From the NCBI GenBank assembly GCA_039105265.1, contig JAPFFF010000002.1, positions 9,300,001-9,364,000 on the forward strand: a stretch of 64,000 nucleotides of DNA, in the 5' to 3' direction. The notes under the pieces were generated by a model. It made no database searches and was not told the DNA's origin. It was given only the letters and a program-made list of their open reading frames with translations. The DNA comes from Tritrichomonas musculus (Eukaryota; Parabasalia; Tritrichomonadida; Tritrichomonadidae). Positions within the stretch are counted from its first letter, which is position 1. Each line of letters begins with the position of its first letter. The position numbers and the translations under genes were made by a program. Positions 38,003 to 47,200 of the stretch are shown here, piece after piece.

Positions 38003-40020
38003 TTACTCATATCCAGCAGGAATTCCTCTTGCATAATATCTGACTCCATCTTGAACAGACCAAGTCCAGTATGTATCTGAGCATACCCACATTTCTGGTG
38101 GTGGAGGAGTCTTTTCTCATATGTTACTCAAATCTGCAGAGACATCTGGGAACCAAACTGGATCGGCTTCTTCGTTTGGATGAAGAGCATATCCTCGAAA
38201 CTCTACCGTGACAGTATGACTTCCAGTATCTATTCCGTCGAAAACATAGCCTGCATTACCTCTTTCTAACTGAAAGTTAATACCAAAGCTTGTATTATCG
38301 AAAGGACACATCAATAATCTTGCTCCTTCTTTGGGTTCGTTCTTTGCACGATACATGTCTTCAAGAGTATCTTTCCTTTGATATTCAATAGATAAAGGTT
38401 TTGATATTGACTCGACAAATTCTCGGGTTGGCTCAATCATGCCATCAAGCTCATTCGCCATAAGCTGATATTGAACAAATCGCCCATCCCATGTATTATC
38501 CCAGTCTGTTTCTGGATATGTCCTTTTATTTACGATTAACTTGACGTTTCGGTAGTTGATATTTTGGAAAATTGTACAGTCTTCATTATGGAATGGAAAC
38601 ATCATTGTAATGTTCGTAGCATTCCTCAATGGAACTGTCTTTGATAAAACAATACTATCATAAGCCGCATGACCTTCAAATTGATGTCTTGTTAATTCTT
38701 GAGCAGGAATGATGATTGGCTCATTTAACGATTCCATCAAAGCTTGAATAACATCAGGCTTAACTCCAAATCCTGCACAATTTGTCTTGAGCAAAGTGAT
38801 TTGACAAGCATTTTCTCTCACCCTCAATGTTGCTGTGGTTAGTTTCCAAATACTCATCGCTCTAGAACTGAGAATTTGCTCTTTTTCTACCTGCTTCGTT
38901 GATTTTTTCGACGAGTTCGTTGACTAAAATTTTTATTTTTCCATGATTCCATTTACTTGTGGATGTGGCCTTAAAATTCGGTCCAGAACCAATATCATTA
39001 TCAAAAGGCAGCAAACCTGGAGCCGTATCCTTTCCGACATTGACATAATGAACATCACTGACGATCAACGCCTCTTGACCAATTTGAGTAAAACGATGAG
39101 GGAGCGGCAAAGGGTTTGGAACTCCTAATTCTAAACCATCAGCGCCCCAAAATCTTTTGACTTCAGCAACGCACTCAGGAGGAACTTGGCACCAAACTAA
39201 GCCATTCAAAGCAAATTTGACTTCTTCTTCGATTTCTCCCAAAATTCTATTTGGATAAAGCCTCCATGCTTGAAGAACAAGCTGGTCTGTGAATGGAATA
39301 CATAACTTCATTTCGATTTTGACATTCTCGACAGGATTGAAATCATCATTTTTCACAAATTTTTTCCAAGTTCCTCTCTTTTCCTCCGATCGCATCATTA
39401 TCTGGAATTCGAACATAATTATCTTTATCTTTATCTTTCGGATCAGGAATTGATTTTGGTTTGAAGAATTTTTCGAGAGGGATATATACACCACAAACAT
39501 TTGGAGACATCATACAGACATCTTCCCAGAGAGCATGAGAATGTGGATTTGCTTTTTTGGCGTCTTTTGGCCTAATACAGTTATAAGCAAAGGATTCTCT
39601 GACCATTTCATTTTGATGATAATTATCGACTAACCTTCCATCGACCCAGAAAAATGCTTCAGAAATTATTTCGACAGCATCCTTAAATCCAATAAAAAGA
39701 TAATTTAGATGACTAAAATCATCATCAATTGTTATTTTGCCTGATGCTACATTCTCTAAACCAACAGTCAAAAATAGCCTTAATTCAATAAATCCTTTTT
39801 CGATTTGAGATATTGTATGAGCAGAATGACTCAAACGTAATTTTGTTTTTGTGTTTAAAGGAACTGGTTCATCTTTGTCATGACAATTTTCTTGGACGAT
39901 AGAGAAAGTGTTATCTCCGCTGTTTCTTTGGACTAAATTCCTGAGTTTATCATTAAAAAAGTTCAAAATATCTCCTTCGTCATTTCCACGATTTTGATAT
40001 TGAGCGTTTGCGTAAGTCAT
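38003..40020 (-). pseudogene. Second major-capsid-like gene copy, broken
   Basis: A full-span relative of the 35986-37962 gene, from MTYANAQYQNRGNDEGD to a matching C-terminus, but without the acidic insertion. Sequence divergence from copy 1 is considerable, so this is an old duplication or a copy from a related element. It is broken, with roughly three breaks by eye. Confidence 0.75.
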
Positions 40021-40095
40021 ATTTTCTGAGTTAATAAAAAAAATAAAACCAGAAATTTTTTTTACATCAATGAATTTTTTTTACGTCTTGTAAAA

Positions 40096-40386
40096 ATGGC
40101 ATTTGGATCGTTCTTTAAGAAAATCAAAGATGGAGTTACAAATTTTGTTCAGAAAGCAAAACCTTGGGTTGATAAAATTGGCTCAGCTGCTTCGACAGCA
40201 GGTCATTGGCTTCAAGAAAATACTTCCGGAATTGGAAAACAAATTGGTGATGGCTTAGTTTGGGCAGGAGATAGAGCACAAGATATCGCAAAACGATTAC
40301 CTGATGCAAAAGGCTCTGATAATACAATTCGATATGCCGGAGGAGGAGGAGGGTCGGATAGATTTCTAAAGCCGCAGTTTGAATAA
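40096..40386 (+). CDS. pVI-like amphipathic minor capsid candidate (96 aa)
   Basis: MAFGSFFKKIKDGVTNFVQK begins an amphipathic helix with a Phe/Lys/Ile pattern. It is followed by Gly/Ala-rich helices (AASTAGHWLQENTSGIGKQI) and a Gly-run tail (YAGGGGGSDRF). This layout is like adenovirus protein VI, whose N-terminal helix disrupts endosomal membranes, and like small minor capsid proteins of PLVs. Sequence identity to any of these is not claimed. It is next to the capsid gene region. Confidence 0.6.
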   Translation: MAFGSFFKKIKDGVTNFVQKAKPWVDKIGSAASTAGHWLQENTSGIGKQIGDGLVWAGDRAQDIAKRLPDAKGSDNTIRYAGGGGGSDRFLKPQFE

Positions 40387-40409
40387 AAAAAAGACTCCCT
40401 GATTTGGAG

Positions 40410-40547
40410 TTAAGCATACATTTTCCTCCAAATATCTTCGTCTAAAGGAGGTTCTTTTTCTGGTATGATTTTCATTATCCGAACACAGAAATTCAAAAAC
40501 TCAATGATAACAAGGCAACCTAACAAACAATTTGTTATAATCGTCAT
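40410..40547 (-). CDS. Short single-pass membrane protein (45 aa)
   Basis: A 45-residue ORF starting MTIITNCLLGCLVIIEFLNF has one hydrophobic segment (residues 3-24), then a short charged tail (KEPPLDEDIWRKMYA). It fills the gap between two plus-strand genes and is preceded on its strand by a T-rich, A-rich leader. The coding claim rests on the clean hydrophobic/charged layout and fit in the gap. PLVs and virophages often encode such tiny membrane proteins. Confidence 0.5.
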   Translation of the reverse strand: MTIITNCLLGCLVIIEFLNFCVRIMKIIPEKEPPLDEDIWRKMYA

Positions 40548-40583
40548 TTTTAAAAAGGAATAAGAACTTTTTATTTTTTTCAA

Positions 40584-41093
40584 ATGTCTGTGAATATTAT
40601 TGAGCCAATCAAGAATTTTTTAAAAGAATTTAACACGACAGATGAGTTCAATGCCTTCTACTCTCTTCATAAAGAGGAATTGGATAAACTAACTACTCAT
40701 AAGCTAAACAAAATGTATTATGTCAAAGGTTATCGCATTACCAAAATCAAAGGAGTTTTGATGCTAAAAAGATGGGATAATAATAAGAACGAACAAGAAG
40801 AGAAAATCAAAGAGGAAATCAACAATGTATCGACTCGACAAAAGGAAGTCGATGAGTATGTTAGAAATGATTTAAGCAAAAAAGTCGAAACTCTCTCTGC
40901 TTCTCAGCAGCAAATCGACAACATATATGATGAAATAAAAAAATTACAGCTCGAAAATACATCTTGCAAAATCCAGATCGAAAAAAATAAATCGATAATG
41001 GAAAAAGAAATAGATGATTTAAAAGATGATTTCAAAAAAATAAAAGGAACAATCAACGATATAATAGATTTCTGTAATTCAAAATTAAAATGA
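40584..41093 (+). CDS. Coiled-coil protein (169 aa)
   Basis: MSVNIIEPIKNFLKEFNTTD starts a compact ~70-residue N-terminal domain (HKLNKMYYVKGYRITKIKGV), followed by heptads from residue 75 to the end (VETLSASQQQIDNIYDEIKK; MEKEIDDLKDDFKKIKGTIN). It may be a DNA- or partner-binding head on a dimerising stalk. No family recognised. Confidence 0.65.
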   Translation: MSVNIIEPIKNFLKEFNTTDEFNAFYSLHKEELDKLTTHKLNKMYYVKGYRITKIKGVLMLKRWDNNKNEQEEKIKEEINNVSTRQKEVDEYVRNDLSKKVETLSASQQQIDNIYDEIKKLQLENTSCKIQIEKNKSIMEKEIDDLKDDFKKIKGTINDIIDFCNSKLK

Positions 41094-41119
41094 AGTATTT
41101 ATTTATTATTTTTTTTTTG

Positions 41120-41581
41120 TTAGAGTTCTTCATTATCAGCATGCATCACTCTTGGACGAAATGCTGGAGGAACTTTATTGTAATATTCAGAATAGATAGA
41201 TGAAGATCTTTTCTTTGGAGGAATTGGGGTATTTTCTTCTTTTTCTTTTTCTCGTTCGCTTGGAGATGGGATAATCATATCTTGGGAATCATCAACATTT
41301 GAGAAAGTCAACCATGCTATTTCTTTTGGTTCAGACTGCCTTGTCAAATAATCTTTTGTTAGATCAGACCAAAGATCGATCTCAGTTTGATTTGGATCAA
41401 CATCTGATTTTCGAAGAGTTTCTTCAAAAGTTGTCAGACCATTTTTTGGTATGATATCTACCATCTTTCTTACGATCTCTTTCCTGTAGCCGAAATATTC
41501 ATTTTCTCCAGCATATTGAATGAATAAGACTTTCTCATTATCATTCAACCATTTTTTGAAGGACGTTGTTGTCTTCATCAT
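41120..41581 (-). CDS. Unknown 153-aa protein, paired with the 41722 gene
   Basis: The ATG at 41581 (MMKTTTSFKKWLNDNEKVLF) comes just after CAGTTCATTTTTCAAAA. Reading further upstream only translates the promoter. Residues 1-100 look folded; the tail is low complexity (SEREKEKEENTPIPPKKRSS). Its first codons and 50 bp of promoter are identical to those of the 41722 gene, although the proteins then differ. Confidence 0.6.
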   Translation of the reverse strand: MMKTTTSFKKWLNDNEKVLFIQYAGENEYFGYRKEIVRKMVDIIPKNGLTTFEETLRKSDVDPNQTEIDLWSDLTKDYLTRQSEPKEIAWLTFSNVDDSQDMIIPSPSEREKEKEENTPIPPKKRSSSIYSEYYNKVPPAFRPRVMHADNEEL

Positions 41582-41705
41582 TTTTGAAAAATGAACTGAC
41601 TTATCTGACCACATCACTCATGAGTTTTTCTGAGGCAGAAATTCTTACTTTTTCTATTGACTCAAACCCTCCCTTTGACTCAAAAAAATCTTGACAAGCC
41701 ACAAA
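41582..41705 (-). promoter_or_regulatory. Promoter with three shared motifs
   Basis: Gene strand, distal to proximal: TTTTGTGGCTTGTCAAG, GTAAGAATTTCTGCC (inverse of the left-end motif), CTCATGAGTGATGTGGTCAG, and the initiator-like CAGTTCATTTTTCAAAA at the ATG. The proximal ~50 bp are repeated exactly before the 42024 start. Confidence 0.55.
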
Positions 41706-41721
41706 ATTTTAAAAAAAAAGT

Positions 41722-42024
41722 TTATTGTTTATTAAGTAAATTATCTATTGAGTATTTCTCATGAGGATCCAAATTTTGTTCTTCCTCTTCTTCTTCCTCT
41801 TCTTCTTCTTGTGGTGGTGGTTGTTGTTGCTCAATTTTTTTTGCCTCAATTTCTTGTTGAAGCTTCTCTCTTTCTTCCCTCATATTTCTTCGTTTGTTTT
41901 TGGCAAATTTGAAAACAAGTTTTCCTTTCTGATCTAAAGGATAATAAAAGGGACGAGGCAAAGTATCGTACTGAACAAGAATCATGCCCCATTTCTGTTT
42001 GGCGACAGGGAATGCTTTCATCAT
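41722..42024 (-). CDS. Unknown 100-aa protein with Q/E-rich tail
   Basis: Starts at ATG 42024 (MMKAFPVAKQKWGMILVQYD), following the duplicated promoter. The N-terminal half is folded (YPLDQKGKLVFKFAKNKRRN). The C-terminal half holds PPPQEEEEEEEEEEQ. No recognised family. Its stop TAA is followed by TAAAC. Confidence 0.6.
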   Translation of the reverse strand: MMKAFPVAKQKWGMILVQYDTLPRPFYYPLDQKGKLVFKFAKNKRRNMREEREKLQQEIEAKKIEQQQPPPQEEEEEEEEEEQNLDPHEKYSIDNLLNKQ

Positions 42025-42163
42025 TTTTGAAAAATGAACTGACTTATCTGACCACATCACTCATGAGTTTTTTCTTTTGACTCAAAAAACTCCCTTTGAC
42101 TCAAAAAACTCCCTTTGACTCTTTGACTCAAAAAAATTCAAAAATTTAAAAAAAAAGAATTGT

Positions 42164-42448
42164 TTATTTATTTATGTTTTTCTTATCACTTTTTATCAAC
42201 TTCCTTTCCTCAGGAGGAATTGGAGGATTTCTTTCATCTTCATCATCGTATTCTTTTAATTTTTTCCTCATATATTCAATTTCGTCTTTTGAGAAAGTTG
42301 TTGTATGAAAGATTTCTTCCGGAGTTGGAATTTCTTCTTCTTCGTCATCATCAGATTCTTGAAGCCATCTTAGATATTCTGCTTGATTGGAAATACTAAC
42401 TGTTTGATATCTCCAGTCATGGCTTTTTTGCTTGTTGTTCTTTGACAT
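42164..42448 (-). CDS. Unknown acidic 94-aa protein
   Basis: ATG 42448 (MSKNNKQKSHDWRYQTVSIS) follows AATCAGTTCATT. The longer reading frame from 42499 would translate the promoter. It has an acidic stretch (ESDDDEEEEIPTPEEIF) and a charged helix. Upstream, GTGCCGTGTCAAGTTC (gene strand) is another copy of the CGTCAAGTT-type motif. Confidence 0.6.
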   Translation of the reverse strand: MSKNNKQKSHDWRYQTVSISNQAEYLRWLQESDDDEEEEIPTPEEIFHTTTFSKDEIEYMRKKLKEYDDEDERNPPIPPEERKLIKSDKKNINK

Positions 42449-42503
42449 AATGAACTGATTTATCAAAAAAATTTGACAAATGAACTTGACACGGCACAAA
42501 ATT

Positions 42504-43415
42504 TTACTTTTTAATATATGTTATTCCTCCGTCAGTACATTGAACTATCAAAATAGGATGGTCATCAGGATTTTGATTTTTAATTTTATTGACTTCATTA
42601 TATTTTTCAAAAAATTCATCCCAATCTAAGTTCGAAGCAGATTGTCCATAAATATATCGAATTTGTTGTTTGTTGAATCCAGGGAAGAGATATAAAGTTG
42701 TAATCTCATTTTTGATATGAGGTTTGATACCTTTCCAACCTTGAATCAATAAGAAAAACGATACATTGTTGTGTCGACATCTTCGTAATAACTGACTGAA
42801 AAATGATTCTTCGGACGAAAATAATTTTGAATTACTGATATCGTCAAACAAGAAAATGGTATGTAAAAATTTCTTTTCGAAATTCTCGACATGCAAAACA
42901 TCAAACAAATCTTCTTTTTGTTCTTCAGATACTTCATTTTTTGTTCTCTCTCTTCGAATACGATAATATAAACTTTTAGCTGTTAAAATTTCATCGATAC
43001 AATCTTCAGCATCATCTTCAGCTACTAAAACAATTGGCATTTCTATCATATTTTTTAAAGTTTGCCAGCTCTTATCATTTTCTTCTCCATCCTTAGTTAT
43101 ATAAACTAATAAATGGTGAGTGCCCATATAACCTATTTTTATAATCTCTTCGAGGGCTGTGACGGTTTTTCCAAGGCTTTGTTTTCCGACAATAACATTG
43201 ACAGAATTATATTTTGTAATAATATCTTGATGTATTGGAGCTATCATAATATCTTTATTATCGACTTGTTTAGCTTTTAATTTTGCTTGTATTTTTTTCT
43301 TAATATCATGATTAAAATCTTTATCTTCGTCATCTACTCGACGTAATTTCTCTTCAAGAGTTAATTGTTTTGGTTCAGAATCAGAATCAGAGTAATAATC
43401 ATCATCACTAGACAT
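42504..43415 (-). CDS. A32/FtsK-HerA-type genome packaging ATPase
   Basis: 303 residues. Walker A is VIVGKQSLGKT (GKQSLGKT at 77-84), Walker B is TIFLFDD (186-192), and FLLIQG near 221-226 supplies the conserved polar sensor residue seen in packaging ATPases. The acidic N-terminus (SSDDDYYSDSDSE) is low complexity. Enzymes of this family pump virus DNA into preformed capsids in NCLDV, Polintons, PLVs and virophages. It lies in the morphogenesis half. The P-loop call is secure and the packaging role follows from size and context. Confidence 0.82.
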   Translation of the reverse strand: MSSDDDYYSDSDSEPKQLTLEEKLRRVDDEDKDFNHDIKKKIQAKLKAKQVDNKDIMIAPIHQDIITKYNSVNVIVGKQSLGKTVTALEEIIKIGYMGTHHLLVYITKDGEENDKSWQTLKNMIEMPIVLVAEDDAEDCIDEILTAKSLYYRIRRERTKNEVSEEQKEDLFDVLHVENFEKKFLHTIFLFDDISNSKLFSSEESFFSQLLRRCRHNNVSFFLLIQGWKGIKPHIKNEITTLYLFPGFNKQQIRYIYGQSASNLDWDEFFEKYNEVNKIKNQNPDDHPILIVQCTDGGITYIKK

Positions 43416-43451
43416 TTTTTCTTTGATTACAAAAAAATATTTTTATTTTAT

Positions 43452-44105
43452 TTATTCTTCTGTTTTGTCATCTTCTTTTTTGTCTTTTGATTCATCATCA
43501 TCATCATCATTTTTAAAGCCTTTTGCTGCTTCTCTTATTGCATAACATAAAATTTTTGTAATATCTTCTCTAAAATGTTCTTGATCATCTAATTCTCCTT
43601 CCTTACTTTCATCGATGATATTGTCAACGATAATTTGATATTCTAATTGAATATTCTTTTTGTTTCGTAATTTAGTTTGTTCTTCTTCAGTATTACAACC
43701 ATATTTCTTATATAATTGTTTCAAAACCATTTCTTCCCAGACAATAGGATAGGCTTTATTTAGAAGTCTCATTTTATCGACAGGGATTAAGTCAGAGAAA
43801 TCTGTTTCTGCTAAGGCTTGTTCTGTAGATTTTGACAAGACATATTTCTTAAATTTGTTCAAGGCAGATAATTTTCTTCCACTTTTTTCTTTTGATAATT
43901 CTTGAACCATTTTTCTTAATTCAGCAACTTCTCCATTATCTTGATGTTTAACAATATCTTGAGCTTCTGCTACTACCTGGACAGGGGATGCTGAGACCGT
44001 TCTTTTGACTGAGCGACGAGGTCTTGGCGGTAAATTAGCTTGTTGTGTTGTTGATTCTTCTGTTGTCGTTTTACGTCTTAAGCTTCTTGTTGTCATATTT
44101 GACAT
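43452..44105 (-). CDS. Basic N-terminus, helical protein (217 aa)
   Basis: Possible starts are ATGs at 44168, 44105 and 44096. The 44105/44096 pair (MSNMTTRSLRRKTTTEE) follows TTTTTTCTTTT and gives the cleaner protein. It has a basic Arg/Pro-rich N-terminus (PPRPRRSVKRTVS), then helices (LRKMVQELSKEKSGRKLSAL; MRLLNKAYPIVWEEMVLKQL) and an acidic end. It could bind DNA or capsid. It is between the ATPase and the Arg-rich peptide gene. Confidence 0.6.
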   Translation of the reverse strand: MSNMTTRSLRRKTTTEESTTQQANLPPRPRRSVKRTVSASPVQVVAEAQDIVKHQDNGEVAELRKMVQELSKEKSGRKLSALNKFKKYVLSKSTEQALAETDFSDLIPVDKMRLLNKAYPIVWEEMVLKQLYKKYGCNTEEEQTKLRNKKNIQLEYQIIVDNIIDESKEGELDDQEHFREDITKILCYAIREAAKGFKNDDDDDESKDKKEDDKTEE

Positions 44106-44182
44106 AAAAGAAAAAAGTTCAAAATAATTTTTCTTTTTCGAGTTTTGAGCATAATTTCTATTATGCATTATATTTTTGGGTT

Positions 44183-44245
44183 TTAGCGTCTACGACGACT
44201 AGTAGTTGATCTACGGCGACTTGAGCTTTTTCTTCTGGCTGGCAT
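44183..44245 (-). CDS. 20-aa Arg/Ser-rich protamine-like peptide
   Basis: A complete tiny ORF, ATG to TAA, in the 180-bp gap between two genes encodes MPARRKSSSRRRSTTSRRRR: half of the residues are Arg or Lys and nearly all the rest are Ser or Thr. A-rich bases precede the ATG, as for neighbouring genes. The composition is that of protamines and of the adenovirus core peptide mu (X), which condense virion DNA. Its place beside packaging and structural genes fits a DNA-condensing core peptide (inference). Confidence 0.55.
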   Translation of the reverse strand: MPARRKSSSRRRSTTSRRRR

Positions 44246-44284
44246 GTTTTTATTTCCTTGGAGATAAAAAAATAAAAATCGATT

Positions 44285-47200
44285 TTAAATTTTCATCAAC
44301 GCCCTTAATTCAGGATTTTCTAAAATACTAACAGGAATATTATTTGTTTGAATAGGAGGTTGATAAGATTGTTGAGAGATAGATATTGGATTATTCTTTT
44401 TTTGTAATCTCATTGGAGCATTCTTTAATTTATTTTGTTTTCTGATTTCTAATAATTTCCTATCAACTTCTTGTTTTGATACATTTCGATTTGGAATAAA
44501 AGTTTCTCTCTTTTCAGGTATTCGAGGAGGTAAAGTAGGAGTTGGCATCTCAAATGAATCACTTAAAGATGGTCCAATATCTACTTCAATAGGCTTTATA
44601 ACAGGATTTATTTTCTTTAATTCAATAGGAGTCTCTTTAATTTTTTCTTCTCGTAATGGAGCATTATTTCGAGCTCTTTTAGGTAATTTTTTATTTCCTT
44701 TCTTTGTCTTGATAGTAACCTTTTTATCTCTAGGAATAGGTAATAAATCACTCTTTTTTCTGGATGTTTTAGGCATTTTAAAAATCGATAAATTGATTTC
44801 TGTATCTTTTTTGTTTGATAATGACTCTATTTTCTCGATTGGATTATTATCTTTTGTGATAATTGTCGGAGAAGTTAATGGTTTGATTTCTGGGAATTTG
44901 AAATCTGGAGTTGTTGATATTTTTTTTGGATTCATGATTTGATCTTTTAATGATGGTTCAGGCTTTTTTTCATCCCATTTTTCTGTCTTTAATCTATTTA
45001 CTCTATCTTTATCCATCATCCATTTTCGTATCGAAACAGGAGGTTCAAAATCATTATGAGGTCTTAAAGGTTTTGTAAAATCAAAATTTAATTTATTATC
45101 TGATTTGTTTGAATCAAATAATGATGAAGTAGGTTTTGAAGAAAATAAGGAATCAGTTTCTGATTTTAAAGTAGTAGTATTTCCAGTAGAAAATCCTGTT
45201 AATCTTAAAGGAGCATTCCCTCTTGTTAAATCTCCAACTCCACTTTTTGTTGTTTCTGAACCAGGTCTTGTTGATGAAGTTGATGTTGATGAAGTTGTTG
45301 ATGATGAAGTTAAAGGATTTGTTTGTTTTGAAGCCATAAATCCATATCTTAAGGGAGTTCCTTGAGTTCCGCCTATTGTCGTTCCTGAATTCCATCCACT
45401 TCCTATAGCATTAGTATTTCGAAGACCTGCATTTTGCAATTCTTTTTGTCTACTTCTTTCGTTTAAATCTCTTAATTCTTCCTCTACTGCAGATTTAGCA
45501 GTTTCAAAATCCATTCCTCTAAAATGATCAACTCCTAGAGATGACATACCTAATTTGCTTCTCATTCTATTTATATCTGCTATCTTTGGATTCATATATT
45601 GTCTTTCTGTTTTGACTTTAGCATCTTGTTCTTGGAATTTCTTCAATAAAGCAGAGAATTGTTGATATTGTTGAGTCAAATTTTGTTCTAAGGATGTTAT
45701 ATCAGAAGATTGAGCAATAACTCTTTTATATTGAAAAGATTCTTCATTTAACTCTAATGATGTAGGTATTTCATATTTCATTGTCTTAATTTGTCTAATA
45801 ATTTTTCGGATAGCTGATAAATATTTCTCTATTCGAAGGAAGTTTTCAGCATCTGATATTTTTGGATAAATTTTTAAAACCTGATCCATTGTATAACTCT
45901 GTTCTGCCAAAGAATTATAAGAAGCCAAAATCTCTTTGAAATATTCATCTCTATCTTTTTCGAAAGCTTCTTGAATCTTTGGAATTGCAGCTTTGATTGT
46001 TGTTATATTGATATTTGGGTTTTTCTCTCCATCGACAGGAAAATAATTCTCATAAATAAAATCAAGCTCTTTTTCTTCTTTCCCACTTTTCTTCAAAATA
46101 TAATTCCAGTCAAATACTAACGGCATAATTTTGACATTAAAATAAGCAGACATCCAGTCATTTTCTTCATTACATAGTTCATCTAAATTATTTGGTGTAA
46201 TATTTTTACCAAATTTATTGTTAAATTTATCTAAATCCTCTAATATCATATAAATAATTTTGATATCTTCTTCTGAATTTGCATATTTTTTTAATTGTTC
46301 ATTTGTTATCTTATTAGACATCAAAGAATGTTGTTTTGCAGTTTTATCGACTTTATCATCAAAACCATTTAAAAATTCATTCATATCGTCTATTTCTCTC
46401 CGAAGCTGTTCTTCATCTAACTTTGATAATTTGTTATCTTGTTTGATAGGTTTTGCTTTTTTCCCTTTTGCTTTTGCATATTGCATAACAGTAATATTAT
46501 CTTCTAGAAATTGTTTTGCATCTTCTATTGAAAAATTATGTTGTCTTAATAAAGTATCCATCGTCAAATTTGTTTTCGCTAATTCATTATATTCTTCCCT
46601 TGGAATTTCTAAAACCATATAAGCTTTTGCTTCATAAGCATTATCAAAATCTCTTGAAACTTCATCTAAAGACTTCCATTTTTCTAAAGTAGAATCATCT
46701 TGAGAATTCTCATTATATTCTTCAAATATTTTATCAAGTTCAGGATAATTTATTTTGACGGCCTCAAGTAAATAATTTTTTAATTTTGAACCTTTCAAAC
46801 TTCGATAAGTATAAGTATTAACATCATCAACATTCTTAATTTGTTTATTACCGCTTATTTGATTCATTTTTAGGATTAATTCCATTAAAGAAATATGTAA
46901 TTCTGTATCTTTAACATCGACATATTTTCTTCTTATCTCATCCTTTTCATTTATCTCAACAGCAAGATCTTCTAATCTTTGATTTAAATCTTGATTTGAC
47001 GAGACTTGTTCTGATCTTTCTTTTGCATTTTGAATGTCCTTTATTAAAGATGATATTAGAGATGGGAAATTTGTATTAAAAGATATTTTTGAAGAATCTA
47101 ATGGTTTCGTAGGATAAAAGGAATTTCGATAAAATAATAACAATTCTGCATATGCCTTATTTGCTTTTGGATAAGGTTCTTTACTATTAGGCCAAACACC

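Noticed and set aside
46260-46622. Plus-strand 120-aa ORF inside the giant gene
   Set aside because: Antisense shadow of the 1874-aa protein, with no initiator and no 3' signal.
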